DNA of 64,000 nucleotides from Pseudisothecium myosuroides (taxonomy: Eukaryota; Streptophyta; Bryopsida; Hypnales; Lembophyllaceae), in NCBI GenBank assembly GCA_951799445.1, contig OX637289.1:6973321-7037320 (forward strand), given 5' to 3'. Positions 11,850 through 24,083 of this stretch are shown in pieces. The translations under genes and the position numbers were made by a program. The notes under the pieces were generated by a model. That model saw nothing but the letters and a program-made list of their open reading frames with translations. It had not been told where the DNA came from and did no database searches. Each line of letters starts with the position of its first letter. Within the stretch, counting starts at the first letter, position 1.

Positions 11850-12476
11850 AAGAATGAATGTTTTTAGATTTTATTGCCATTTGTTTTTTCATAAAAGATT
11901 CTTAACAAGTCAATAGAACATCTAAAATGAAGCTAGAAAGGAACCATGGGGCCAAATTGCACCATTGCATTAATAATAATTGTTTACTTTGGTGGTCGAG
12001 AACTACATCTTTTTTTGCAATATTTTTTTTTCAAATCTTAGAAAAATTGGATGAATTTAGGATGAAAACAACCATGAACATGATTTCAAAGTGATCGACT
12101 ATTTTGAAGGTTGATGACTTTTGTTGGCACATTTTCAAAAATGAAAGAAAGATGGCTACATACAAGAGTATATAGAGATGGTCACAATTATTTAATCTCT
12201 TAAAGACCAAGAAGTAATTCAAATATCTAATATTGTGTTGACGTATTATATAATGCAACTAAGAAGAATTACTAGATGGTAGTTTTTTTTTTAAAGTTCC
12301 AATTTAAACATTATTCATAGAACATATCAATATGGTTGGTTTTACTACTACACTTACCATATTTAATTGTCAAATCAGATTATATACCAAAATTGATCAT
12401 TTTGTTTAAATTTAATTAAATTTAGAATACCAGTGCTTTTCACATTTTCATGAGTTCATAAATACACTAATAGGTA
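11850..12476. other. AT-rich DNA, nothing recognised
   Basis: The region upstream of the terpene synthase pseudogene holds no recognisable exon, repeat terminus or RNA. A missing first exon of that gene could lie here, but I cannot see it. Confidence 0.5.
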
Positions 12477-12478
12477 TA

Positions 12479-12780
12479 AGGTAGGTGACTCTAAAAGCAA
12501 CTTGGCTCTAAAAGCGACTCTAACACAGAGGTACATTTTACTTTCTTCAATGTACTTACAGTGTACATTTCAGGAGGGGGTTGCTTTTAGACACCAGTGC
12601 GTTTCAACTTCAAAAATTTGTAACTAATTCCACAAAGGTCAAAAAAATATGAAACGACTTGGATTAAATGTCAATTCCATTTTTCTTCCTACCAAAATTT
12701 ACTGAAAATTGTTTCAAGGAGTTTAGCTTCCCCCAAAATGCAATCAGCTCTTAAAGTGTCGCTTTTAGAGCCACCTACCT
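12479..12780. mobile_element. TA-flanked MITE, AGGTAGG family (copy 2)
   Basis: The element starts AGGTAGGTGACTCTAAAAGC and ends with the near-complement GCTTTTAGAGCCACCTACCT, with TA at 12477-12478 and 12781-12782. The interior shares blocks with the copy at 9454-9781, for example AATATGAAACGACTTGG. The second TIR-like block, just inside the left end, is itself repeated (CTCTAAAAGC twice). It is non-coding. Confidence 0.75.
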
Positions 12781-13038
12781 TACTGCCGATCCTCCCCTAT
12801 CACTGGCTCTGAGGTGCAAGTATACATACATGTCAGAAACAGTTTGCTAGTATGCTAGTCTGCATTGGAACTGTTGAGACACAATCTATTCAGCAGTAAA
12901 CAGCAAGTTTCGAAGGTGAAGTAGAAACTATTTGAAGCTATTGCACAAAAGCCTGCATTTGCACTTTAGTTGCCACCACACACAAGTGAAGAATCAGAAA
13001 AATACCCGCGGGAATTGCAGGACAGGAATTGCTCTGTA

Positions 13039-13113
13039 CAGTACAGTGCCCTCCCAAAATGACTGCTTCTGGCCCTCTCCCTTTCAGCAGTCGATTAGGA
13101 GGGCATTGTACTG
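13039..13113 (+). ncRNA. miRNA-precursor-like hairpin (candidate)
   Basis: The 5' arm, about 29 nt starting CAGTACAGTGCCCTCC, pairs with the 3' arm ending GGAGGGCATTGTACTG. There are only a few mismatches or wobbles, and the loop of roughly 18 nt is pyrimidine-rich. Arm length and near-perfect pairing fit a plant pre-miRNA or a very short foldback element. I do not recognise a known miRNA in either arm, and expression cannot be seen from sequence. Confidence 0.4.
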
Positions 13114-13360
13114 GACAGCCCTCCAGATGCACAACAACAAGCACTGCCTGTGGCAAAATTAAACTGCAGAATGCGGCATGTTCCTCTCATACTGAACTTT
13201 TGTACCCATAAAACAAGGACCAGCTGAAGGGCTGGAGCAAGGCTTACCAGTGAAATCATGCACACCAGCATCCTTGGCAGGGACTTGAACATCAGAGGCA
13301 TGTTCAGCACTGGAGAAGAGAGGCGATGCTTGCTCCATGACCAACCAAGGGACTGTAACC

Positions 13361-13400
13361 TCACAGGAAAATTCTCACAGGAAAATTCTCACAGGAAATT
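13361..13400. repeat. Short tandem repeat, 14-bp unit x3
   Basis: The unit TCACAGGAAAATTC occurs three times in a row, the last copy slightly altered. Confidence 0.8.
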
Positions 13401-13650
13401 CACCTTGTGTGCTCTCTTGCTAACGGACTGGCTCATGAAAACAATGAAGGGAGTCTCTGTTTTATAGGCCACACTACTGTCCCAGAAGATCACCAGGGTG
13501 GGACCGTTGCTAAGACAGTGTAAACCGAAGCAAACTTTGAATATCTAGCCACTTGAACAGCCTGGGTTCCTGATGTTCATTTTCTGGTAGAAAGGCTGGT
13601 CAGCAACATGCACTAGACTACCACTACTTTGCCGTAACCCTGAGACTGTA

Positions 13651-15046
13651 CAGTAAGGTCTACTTCATTTACGAATTTTTGAAATCGCAGGGAAGGGAAT
13701 TTCAGATCTGCCAACTTTGACAGCCTCCTGAGGGCTCAAAAATGGGTCTTTGATCATGAAATTCTTACCACAACTTCATCTTTTAGATAATTATATGTGT
13801 GCCAAATTTCAAGGCCAAATGATTTACACAAAAAAAGATATTTGAAATCTCCCAACATGTGTAGCCGTGAAAAAAAATTCACTACTACCAACTTTGACAC
13901 CCTCCCAAGGACTGAATTTTTTTTCTTTTTCTACGAAATTTTGGGAATAGGACCATCTTTATGTTGATTACATGTGTGAAAATTTTCAAATCCAAAAGAC
14001 CCCCCAAAAAATAAATACTCAAAATCTCCCAACATGTGTATTTGTGAAACAATTTCACTACTACCAACTTTGACACTATCCCAAGGGTTGAAAAATTGTT
14101 TATTTACCATGAAATTTTTATGATGAAGTCATCCCTATGTTAATAACATGTGTGCCAAATTTCAAGTTCAAAAGATTCACACAAAGAAAATGATGCCAAT
14201 TCTACCAACATTTGTAGTTGTGAGAAAAATTTCACTACTACCAACTTTGACACTATCCCAAGGGCTGAAAAAAAAACATTTTACTATGAAATTTTTGGCA
14301 TGAGATCATCTTTATATTGATAAAATGTATGCCAAATTTCAAGGTCAAAAGATTTACTGAGAAAAAGATATTCTAATTCTACCAACATGTGTAGTTGTGA
14401 GAATGACTTTCTACATCCATGTGAAAGTTTTAACCAAAAATATTACACTATCCTAAGGGCTGAAATTTTTTTTCTCACAACTACACATGTTGGTAGAATT
14501 GGCATCATTTTTTTTGTGTGAATCTTTTGAACTTGAAATTTGGCACACATGTTATTAACATAGGGATGACTTCATCATAAAAATTTCATGGTAAATAAAC
14601 AATTTTTCAACCCTTGGGATAGTGTCAAAGTTGGTAGTAGTGAAATTGTTTCACAAATACACATGTTGGGAGATTTTGAGTATTTATTTTTTGGGGGGTC
14701 TTTTGGATTTGAAAATTTTCACACATGTAATCAACATAAAGATGGTCCTATGCCCAAAATTTCGTAGAAAAAGAAAAAAAATTCAGTCCTTGGGAGGGTG
14801 TCAAAGTTGGTAGTAGTGAATTTTTTTCATGGCTACACATGTTGGGAGATTTCAAATATCTTTTTTTGTGTAAATCATTTGGCCTTGAAATTTGGCACAC
14901 ATATAATTAACTAAAAGATGAAGTTGTGGTAAGAATTTCATGATCAAAGACCCATTTTTGAGCCCTCAGGAGGCTGTCAAAGTTGGCAGATCTGAAATTC
15001 CTTTCCCTGCGATTTCAAAAATTCGTAAATGAGATAGACCTTACTG
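13651..15046. mobile_element. Long foldback element with TA target duplication and internal 177-bp tandem units
   Basis: Termini CAGTAAGGTCTA and, inverted, TAGACCTTACTG are flanked by TA on both sides (13649-13650 and 15047-15048). The arms (about 13651-14235 and 14468-15046) are nearly identical inverted copies: open frames of 63 codons at 14076-13885 (minus) and 14622-14813 (plus) differ by a single residue. Within each arm a unit starting near CCAACTTTGA recurs every 175-178 bp (13711, 13888, 14063, 14241). The 230-bp spacer is a further diverged unit. It encodes nothing. CAGT-type ends with TA duplication fit a Tc1/mariner-type non-autonomous element. A transcript would fold into a duplex of about 580 bp. 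Confidence 0.8.
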
Positions 15047-15059
15047 TACTGTACTGGCC

Positions 15060-15590
15060 CATCCAAGGAGCACCCGCCAAATTAGCCTTCACATGGTAGA
15101 AAGTGGCCTAATAAACACCAGGGTAGAGCACACATGGCACCATTTAAATCATGAACAATGCCAGGTTCATAGTCACTATGACGTGTGTGCACATGGCAAC
15201 TGGACTTAGAATCACTCAAACAAAGTTTTGCTGAACACACAGATACCTGGTGCTGATGTCATTGACTGCACACGCAGAAACAATGTTCATCAACTCCTCA
15301 AGGAGCACGGCCTTTTCACCATCCAAGCATGCGAGAGTATGTGTGGCCTAAGAAACACCATGGAAGAGTGGTCACATTTAATTGTGTCACTTTCGAGTCA
15401 CCAGACAGAGCTTACAATCACTCATACAGTTTGGCTGATCACACAAAGCAGAGGTGCTGATGCATGGCATCACCACCGGGCTTGGAAAAAAAAGGCCAAA
15501 AAAGGGTGGAAATTTGAAGGTGATAGCCCCACTCAAGGCCTCTCAAGAGGCCACCAGCAAGATCAAGTGCATGCTACTGTAGCTTGAGAT
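15060..15590. repeat. Degenerate tandem duplication of unknown origin, about 235-bp period
   Basis: CAAGGAGCAC plus following sequence at 15064 recurs at 15299. Both copies continue with a TGGCCTAA(T/G)AAACACCA block and an (A/T)GAATCACTCA or ACAATCACTCA block. A 119-codon open frame (15228-15587) spans the second copy but resembles no family I know. The segment may be an old transposon fragment. Confidence 0.5.
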
Positions 15591-15791
15591 TACCACTTCA
15601 GTTGTTGTGAAACATTTGTGTAACAAGATTCTCCATTCTCCATCTTGACTGCCTCGAGTGCACTTAGGAATTTGTGCTGATGATTTATGCTGAGACAGAT
15701 CACAAAACCTGCAGACAGTCCAGGAGGATCGATGTCCACAACCAAGAAAACAGAGGGAAGAAGAACTGATAGTTTGTGCAGAGAGTACATA

Positions 15792-16061
15792 AGGTAGGTA
15801 CCCCAAAACCGCCACTAATTGCTACTATGCCCAATTACTACTATTAGACTGTTCAAATTCTTATATATTCTTATTGGCAAGGGAAAGGAGGTTCCACCGC
15901 ACCAAAGAACTCGACATTTGGATACTGTATGCAAAAGTTATGAAGGTACAAAATTTGGTTCTAAAAGCATTTCTTTCACAGAGGTACATAACTGATTTTG
16001 AAGATGTACACACACTGAAGATGGCGCTTTAAGGTCAGTGGTGCATTTGGGATGCCTACCT
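15792..16061. mobile_element. TA-flanked MITE, AGGTAGG-terminus group (copy 3)
   Basis: The element begins AGGTAGGTACCCCAAAACCG and ends GGGATGCCTACCT, with TA on each side (15790-15791 and 16062-16063). Its interior matches the element at 43310-43599, for example the block GACATTTGGATACTGTATGC, rather than the 9.4-kb copies. Two subfamilies therefore share the same ends. Confidence 0.72.
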
Positions 16062-16063
16062 TA

Positions 16064-18010
16064 AGTTATATGCCGAGGATCAGAGAGTTCAAGATTGCAA
16101 ACAGCATGACCAAGTGCCATTGCTGCTGGCAAAGCTCAAAGGAGTTCAAGAGTGAAAAAATGGGGACATTCAACACTCTAAAACAAGGGCTTTCAACAAC
16201 TCAATATGGATGTTTCCTACATATCTATGCAATCCAAATTTAAAAAAAATTAATCTTCAATGTTTTTCAATCAATGATCATGTAAATCCATGAATAGTAA
16301 ATGAAAAAATTCACCAAATATGAAGTTTTGTTTTTTTGAAACTAAAAACTTGGTATGCTTAATTGGAAGTGTATAAGAAGAGACTGCTAATTATGCAAGA
16401 CAAAAAAATGCCAATAGTATTTTATATTATGTAAAAGTCTTTGAATGGCACAGTACCTACTGTAGGCAGTTTCTAAGATTATTGTACCCTACTGTACAAA
16501 TGTCTCTCGTAAACTTGGAGCCAACTTGTGGGAAATAGAACATGCTGTGTTGCACGAGCATAGACTGGTGTATGTTTTTCACAAACAGGCTCCATGTATG
16601 AGTTATATACTTACAATGAGGATGTTATGATGATTTGGGGGGATCAAGTACTGCAGAAAGCTAATCTTGCAATGCTCAGTGTTCAAATATAAACTGGAAA
16701 GAGGCATATGATTATGGTTTACAACAGAGCTTGCTTTTTTCAAATATTGATCACACATAGAAGTGCCATAGCTGGCTACTCCTAAAGACAATAAGCGTAG
16801 TGTGTATGTATCACCATTGCTTTTGAGTTGAGAACTGATGGAAAAAATATTTAAGAGTGGATAATCCTTTGAATTGCTTCTCCTCTTCCCTGGATGGTGA
16901 ACATAACCTGAATTTGAATCACCGATTGTAGAGAAGATCAACTGAGTCTCAGTTCTGTTTCCTGTTCACAGCTCCTGCAAAATTATTCAAGTGGATTTAC
17001 TGGAATTCCAGTACTGCTCATGATCATCAGATTGATCTCCATTTCAGCAAAACCATTGAACAATGAGAAAGGGGTGATGGGACAAATTGGTATACGCTCT
17101 ACATGGAGCTGTCATGCTTTCAGAAAGTGTCATCTGCATGTTGAAACCATGTCAACAAAAATTGAGTGAAGGACAGGCAATGGTGAGAACTTGAAATGAA
17201 TCAATTGAATCACTCAACAAATGGAGATAATTGTTCCTTAGGTTCTGAGAACTTGAAATGAATGTTGCATCTCTCAACAAATCAAGAGGATTGTTTCCTC
17301 CCATGCTGATGTGAGAACACAATTCAGCCAATCCCAGCTGCCATATATGGCAGTAGTGTCCAGACTCCAGATACCCTGAAAGAAAATAAGATAAACATGC
17401 TCACACCAGGTTGCCTTGGGCTGTGTCAGTCCAGACTGTATGCTTCAAAAAATAAATAAAATAAACAAGATAACATGTGTCAGAAAGTAAGAAATTCACA
17501 GGATATGAGGCCAAATTACTTGAAATTCTGCTCAAACTCTGGACCTAAGAAAGCAAACGCTAGTCCTCCACAGTAAATATTGTGAAGGTAACCAGAAAAT
17601 GAAGTTTTTGTCTAAGTTGCATATATCCAATTCTCCCAAAAAGAAGTCTCATTGGACATGAGACATGAAACATAATTATGTGAGAACTCTACTTTTAAAT
17701 ACTTTTCGCACATGAAGAAAGAATAAGATGCCATCAATCTGAGTTTCTTTCTTTTTTCTTTTCTTTTTTTGTAATAAAAGGAACAATTTTATTCCAATAC
17801 AAAAAGGTAGCCTCTAACAACATGCCAAATAGAGCCATTGCTCTTGCTAGTGATACCATATATCTTCTCTTCAATCAATGATAGCAAATTAGGTCATGTT
17901 GTCAGAGTGAAGAATTATTCCAAAAGAAATTCAAAGCATAATCCAAAGACAAATTTGTAGTTCATCATTCACTAGTATTATATTTTTTAGAGACAATATC
18001 CTATCCCTTT
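16064..18010. other. Intergenic DNA with a possible retroposon 3' end
   Basis: A 112-codon minus frame at 16941-16603 is not recognisable. Around 17750-17830 a T-rich run followed by GTAATAAAAGGAACAATTTT looks like the 3' end of a LINE inserted on the minus strand, but I could not find a target duplication. No other structure was seen. Confidence 0.4.
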
Positions 18011-18590
18011 GATGAATTAAAGGTAATGAAAGCATACATTGGTAGACAAAATTGTGCCACCAACAACCTGACAAAAAAAAGAACTAGAGCCTTGGCCCTT
18101 TGGCTTGACGTGAAGGATTTTCCAACTATTAGTCATGTCTCTCAGTTCAAGAAATAATGAATGAGGATGCTGATAGGAATTGTCCATGGGACTAAAGTGA
18201 ACATTTCCAACAATGAGAGATTTGATATCCTGCAAGTGATTTCACAAAGTGGAGTTCCAAGCTTTAGCCTCCAAATCCATCACTACACAAGCATATGTAT
18301 TCACCAAGTCTATTACCATATGCACAGTCTGGACAAACGATTTTCTTTCACATTCCATTAGTATGGTGATCAAATTACGAGGGTTTTCGTTCTATTGAGC
18401 TCTCCTTGTGGTATGAAAAGACATTGTTTACAAATCCAATATGGATGGAAGTTGTCGTAGTTATGTTTTCAAAGTACAAATTTGTCCTCAATATACCCGG
18501 AATGTAGATATCACTGGCAAACTCTATCACCGTCTAAATAAATTTTCCACCAACATTTGCAACACACATAATAGTATAAGACCCAATAGT
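18011..18590 (-). pseudogene. MTPSL pseudogene fragment, copy 2 (3' half)
   Basis: This stretch aligns almost colinearly with 10618-11125, the 3' half of terpene synthase copy 1, including the region encoding the NDxxSxxxE motif. It is broken independently: a TGA replaces the CAA codon two codons before the shared NH residues, and one extra base lies near the codons for IEQNP (about 18390), shifting the frame. The last frame (18235-18017) encodes QDIKSLIVGNVHF, giving the reading of the part lost beyond copy 1's second stop. The 5' half, with the DDxxxD motif, is absent. The two copies share orientation and lie about 7.4 kb apart, so tandem duplication followed by decay is the simplest history. 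Confidence 0.85.
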
Positions 18591-18599
18591 ATGAGAAAA

Positions 18600-19298
18600 A
18601 ATGGCAATGTTTATATATGTATGCTAAATATAGGGAATGCATTTGGTGTACAAGGTAGAATATCAAGTTACTATCTACTTTACAAAATTCTAACAAGCAA
18701 ATAAGAGAAAATTCCAACGGCTTAAGGACAACGTCATGCTCTAGACACTCTTCTATGGTTTCATCATTGGAATTTGTTTGTTAGAGAGGAATGCCTCACT
18801 TTCAACCATGAAGACTGAGGCAAAAGGTAAATTAAAAGCTTTGGGAAGCCTTCATCCATCACAAAGTGGATTGGCAAATGCCATTTCTTGGTATTAGGCA
18901 AGGCTTGAGAATTGTGGTTAATGAACCACCCTCGCATTGGCTTGTTTGAATAGTTTGGTTGTTTATGTTTTGTTTTATACCAAGGTCTTCCTCTTCTTTA
19001 GGTGCTTAGTTTTGTTTATTTTGTAGTGGAATAAATTATTCATTTGTTTAAAAGTAAAAAAAAAAATTGTTACAAGAAATTAAGGCTTCAAAATTTAAGT
19101 GAGACTTCAAACAAGTTTAATATCTCACTTGACCTGTCCATATTTAATGATCTTACAAGAAGAGGTGGTTGGATTAGATTTATAGACAATTTATTTTCAA
19201 CTCATATTCAATATCCAAATACACGATTTTTTTAATATAAATATTTGACTAAAAATATCCTACCAATCCTTACAACTTTTTAAAAGTTTATAATTCTT
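18600..19298. other. Intergenic DNA, nothing recognised
   Basis: AT-rich sequence with short chance frames only. Confidence 0.5.
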
Positions 19299-19302
19299 TT
19301 AA

Positions 19303-19951
19303 CCCTTAAATGCCCAAGGCACCAAATGCTGGTGTTGACAATACTTTGAAGTTGAATAAAACCTAACCAAGTTGCTATTTTCAGTAGTTTATATTTTTAT
19401 AAAGTTCTTTTTGAAGTCTAGTTTTAGCATCAAAAATCTAAATTTGAAATTGATCGATTATGATTTTTCTATTCAAGATTTTGTGCAAGGGTACCCATTG
19501 TAATCTTGACTTTCCGTAGTGTTGAGGGCTCTTGAAAATGAGCCTCAAATACACTAGATCTTGGAGAAAAATTCCCATTAAAAATTCATTTAAGAAATTT
19601 GTAGAGTAGATTTTAAGAAGCCATAAATTGATTGGGGTTATGCATGTTAGGTCCTTTAACCTCATATTTTTTTGGTGGCCAACTTTTTAGATTTGGCATG
19701 TGAAAAGAGGATTGAAAGACTTCAAGTCACCTTTGCAATTTTAACACCCTCGTGTTCAAACATTATAATCTTTCAATTCATGAGTGATATTGGGTTTTTA
19801 TTTTTATTTTTATGTGATCTCTAACATGTCTAGTTTGAATTTGTACAGTTACAAATAAATAAAAATTGATACAACTTATCAAAATGTTGGCTTTTTGTTC
19901 AATTTAGAGCAAATTTCTAGAAGTTCAAAAAAGGCCTTGGGCATTTAGGGG
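19303..19951. mobile_element. TTAA-flanked non-coding element (copy A1)
   Basis: The element is flanked by TTAA at 19299-19302 and 19952-19955. It starts CCCTTAAATGCCCAAGGC and ends with the inverted GGCCTTGGGCATTTAGGGG. The interior of about 650 bp has no coding frame. It is the same subfamily as 33134-33775, with matching blocks such as TATTCAAGATTTTGTGCAAG. TTAA targets with CCC-starting ends recall piggyBac-type (or Kolobok-type) elements; the superfamily is inferred from the ends only. Confidence 0.75.
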
Positions 19952-19959
19952 TTAACTTT

Positions 19960-22900
19960 AGACAATTTTATATCTTAGAAACACATCTTATGTGAAATGG
20001 CCCATAAAAACTAGAATATAGGATATTGGGAATCAACATAGGAAGGGAAAGTACATGTACAATCTTGCATCACATACTATTCTTTGGCCCTTCAGAAATA
20101 GAGTAATATGGACCTTTCTGGATATGTACATTCTCAATGCACCAAACATATTGGCTTGGCAAAAACATTATTAACTTTTGACTATTATGGAATTAGAACT
20201 TGAGGATACTATCATTGGAAGTGCACATAAAACTCACTCACAGTAGGCACAAGAATTTTTTGATTTTGATTTTAGATGACCAAAATAAAATCATTAAAAA
20301 TAAGATAAAGGATAAAAATTATAGAGGCTAGGGCAAATCATGTTCAAAAAAGAAAAATCATGCAAATGGCACTACAATTGGGGGCTCTATAATTCTTGTA
20401 TTTTAACCTACTTGTATTGAGTTCAATTTGATTGTTCAATTTTCAAATTTGACTTTTAACCCCTAAGCGCTCCAACATCCAATTTTTAGACGACTAACAA
20501 ATTGAAACTCAAGTTTCATCCTCATTACTACTTGAATGAAATTCAAATTTGTGGAGATACTTTATCAAGTTGTTGAATGTCCTGTCTAATGGTCCAACTT
20601 GGTGTTAGTAGAGTACATATTTTTCTAATATTGCAAATGTGAAAGTATGTCAAGTGGTTGACCAAGCCAAAATTGCATTGACTCCAATTCATAATTGGAT
20701 TTGCAAAGATGAGGTCATAGATTTAAAGAACACAAAAATCTCAAAAAATCTTCATGTCAAGGGAGCCTCATTTCAGATCCAATCTCCTAAATTTTTACTC
20801 AAAAAATGATAATATTTTGGAATTGCGGCACATTATGATTGGCTACAAGGACATAGAGCTTGGTAAGGTTTTGGACAAGCAATGTTTATAGGACTTATTC
20901 TTATACCTAATCTTTAGTTTTTTTCATCAATCCACTACTTTACATGGATCCATTATGTTGCCATTTGCTTAGGTAGCATTTGCACTTGGTATTTCTTTGT
21001 GCTTATTTATGGATTTTTTCCCTACAAAATTTCAATAATTGCATATATAGATTTGTAGAGGTCTGTGTTTTTGGCTATTCCAAATATCGGTTGTGCTTGC
21101 ATTTTCATTGCCAGACTTTGCCTCATGTAGCTTTATGTGGTTGTTTAGCCGAAAGATCACAAGGACCTCCTTAAAAAGAAGAAATTTGGACCTAAGCCTA
21201 AGCCTACTAATGACTACAATAGCCACTACTACCTCATGCCACTATTGACTAAGTTGCTATAATCAACATACTTGGTTTGATTTCTCTGTTGAATTGAACA
21301 TCCATTTTTCTAGTAGTGTCAAGCTTTGTAAAACACATTATTTTAACTTTATTAAGCATGAAAGTCAATATACCAAATTTTTTGAAACTTATATTTGATG
21401 ATTAAACCTCCTCATTGTAGTGATGAAAAGTGCACTATTGCAACTATAGATTCCCTTATATTATGATTTCTCTTGTATAATATAGATTAATTGCACAACT
21501 CAATTGAGCTATATCAATACGATATATAACCTTTTAAAAGCGCATGATTATTATACTAGCTAAAAAAGATGCAAGTGAGCTCTTGAAAATTAAACTTTCT
21601 TCTCAAAACAAATAAAAGGCAATCCTAGATTTGATTACAATAAATCATTTATTTGAACATTTTATTAAGTCTAAATTTCATCAAGGTATTATACATTGAA
21701 ATCATAAAATATTGATTGCTTCTACTACCTAAAAATTTGGTGTCTACGACAATAGCCAACAGGCAAGTGTGTAAGCCATGTAGTATTGTTGATTTGGATG
21801 GCTCAATTTGGACAGTGAATGATACAAATGTATAAGTTATGCTAAGTCATCATTTGTTTTTTCTATCTCTTCATCATAAATTCAGTCTCTCTTCAAAATT
21901 AATAGTCTTCTATTATATACAATAGAGCTCTGTGGTAAAGAAATAGTCTTTTAGATTTGCCTCTCTTCTATGGTTGGGTGATTTAAGCTTCACGTGGAAG
22001 TCTTTGTTTATTAATTGAATTGGATAATGTTTGTGTCTTTGTTTGGAGCAAATTGTGGGTTGAAGATTGAGTTGTAATTGTGGCATGTGAGAGGTGTAAC
22101 AATTGTGATTGATTGTAGAATACCAACAATAGTCAAATTCTAAAATATATAATTGCTTAGGTGTAAGTGTAAAGCTTTTACCCTATATGTTGATTTTTTT
22201 TTCCTACTATGTTGTAATATATTTCAACAACCTGTGTTTAGTACCTACATTCAAACCATTGTCTATAATTTCATCTTATTGTTTGAATACTTCTATTGCA
22301 ACTTCAATGTTGTGTTGAACCTTAAGGTACAGTTCTTTAGGGCTCTAACATTTTGTTTTGACTTGGCACTGCCAATCATATTGAATTGGTCATACTTTTG
22401 GGTTCTTATATATGTTCAGGTGTTTTAATTAGAAAGAATGAAAAAACACAAAGTGGCAATTGTAAAGCTTGTTGTTTCCATCTATTGTCCAACATTTAAA
22501 GCAAGTTGGAATTGAATTTTGGAGTGGGACTATGAGAGAATTTTTTTGATTGAAGGTGATGCAATTCAACACTTTGTAATTCCAACAAGCCATTGGGAAG
22601 GAAGAAGTTTTTTAATTGAAGGTGATTGATTTGTATGAACTGCTATGTACTGCAAAATATTGCGACTTTCTAGATTTTGATTGCCTCAAAGTTTGAAATT
22701 AACTATTCTTCCGTCATACATCTTTTTGCAAGTCCTTGATGAAGCCTTTCCATCCTACATGTCCCATAGTTTGTCTAAGTTATGGATTTAATTTGCAATA
22801 ATTTTTGTTGACTTCTACTATTTGTGTAAAAATCTAAATATTGTATGAAATGTCCTTCACTTTTGAATAGAGGATATCATCAAGATTCATCTAATTTTGG

Positions 22901-23390
22901 TTTAAATAGAATAATACCAAATATTTAGATTGTTAATGAAAGTGCATACATTTGGATGAATTTTAAGTAAAAAGACATACATTTGAATAAATACTTTAAT
23001 CTTCATCCATATAATCCAAACATTTACAAATGTAAATATCTTCTCACTTTCATCAGGATTGAGGTAACTACATCTAAAATTGTACAAATAAGCAATTTAG
23101 CATTATTCCTATTATTATATTGAAAAATGTTTTGTGAAGTCTTGTTGGTAGTCAAAAGGAGATTCTAGATTCTCTTAGAATGCATTTTTTGAACACCATA
23201 TGAATAAACTAGAAAATTTCAAAGTACTGAAAGTAGGGTTTAGGATAACCAATTGTAAACTCTCATGACTAGAAGAAGTACATTTTAGGCAAGAATCTAG
23301 ATTGTGTGGTTTTAAAAAGCACTCAAAATTAGGTGTAATTACCTTAAGATAAATGAACCCATTGTGGACAACGTGGGAGCAAGCCCATTG
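19960..23390. other. AT-rich intergenic DNA with one dispersed repeat
   Basis: About 21530-21770 matches 58190-58400 in the same orientation, sharing GCTAAAAAAGATGCAA and GATTTGATTACAATAA. A TTAACCCCTAAGCGC sequence at 20457 looks like one end of the TTAA family, but I find no partner end. No gene was recognised. Confidence 0.5.
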
Positions 23391-23399
23391 TGGGTAAAA

Positions 23400-24083
23400 T
23401 TATTGTTGTGGCCATTAATCACCAACTTATCGAAGAGCTTCATTCCCAAGCCATCCCTGCGTTTTCTTCTCTATGCCTTCTGCTCGCCATCGACCCAATT
23501 CTCTCCCCAGCCCTATTCCTGTGCTCTCGCCAGCTCTTAATTTGTGATTGCGATTCCTTTGCTTCCCGAAGACGCTTCTTCCCTATTCTGCATGGTCGTA
23601 GTCAGAAACGCTTTGGGTTTCTCCACACGATTATTTGCTTCGGAAGATCAATGCAACCTTGTCAGAAAGGTCGTGCATTCATGGCTAATTAAGTTCAGGC
23701 TACGGTGGGTGCTGTAGTTAATTCTTGTTGCTTGCGCTGATTGTGGATTCCATTTGTGAAGCATTCATGCTATTTCGGGACATAGAATTGTAGCAATTAC
23801 ACGAACGTATGGTTTTAGGGCCTTGCTTTGCCTATTTCATTTGCATCGTTTGTTTCAATTACAATTCGTAGTTACTGTAGTTCGATTTATATTGTTTGCG
23901 GGTTATGAACTGATCAATTTGATGCTTGAATCGTGATAGAATTGATTAGGGGACTTTCGCAAGTGAGAGTCTGTAGCACTGGGAACTTTCTTTGAGTTTG
24001 TGGTAATTTGGATAACGAAAAAGACAAGTGTTTCCAGCGTAGAGAGGTGAAAGTGTGGTGCAGCTTTGGAGGGGATCTCAGAC
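23400..24083 (+). promoter_or_regulatory. Duplicated 5' region of F-box copy 1 (probable promoter, leader and leader intron)
   Basis: This block is conserved with 62180-62842 upstream of F-box copy 2, including GATTGCGATTCCTTTGCTTC and GGTTATGAACTGATCAATTT. Neither copy has a long shared coding frame, so conservation reflects the age of the duplication. GT near 23668 and GTGTGGTGCAG ending at 24063 could bound an intron in the leader. No clear TATA box was found. Confidence 0.5.

Noticed and set aside
13885..14813. Two mirror-image 63-codon frames (14076-13885 minus, 14622-14813 plus)
   Set aside because: They are the same chance frame in both arms of the long foldback. Their similarity reflects the inverted repeat, not selection on protein.
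15228..15587. 119-codon plus frame
   Set aside because: It spans a degenerate tandem duplication and has no similarity I recognise.
16603..16941. 112-codon minus frame
   Set aside because: No domain, no signal peptide, no coding-like composition. Probably chance.
17750..17830. Possible LINE 3' end
   Set aside because: T-rich run and AATAAAAGGAACAATTTT look right, but no target duplication could be found, so it is only noted in the spacer entry.
23390..23692. 100-codon plus frame upstream of F-box copy 1
   Set aside because: It sits in the duplicated 5' region and is not kept open in the matching region before copy 2.
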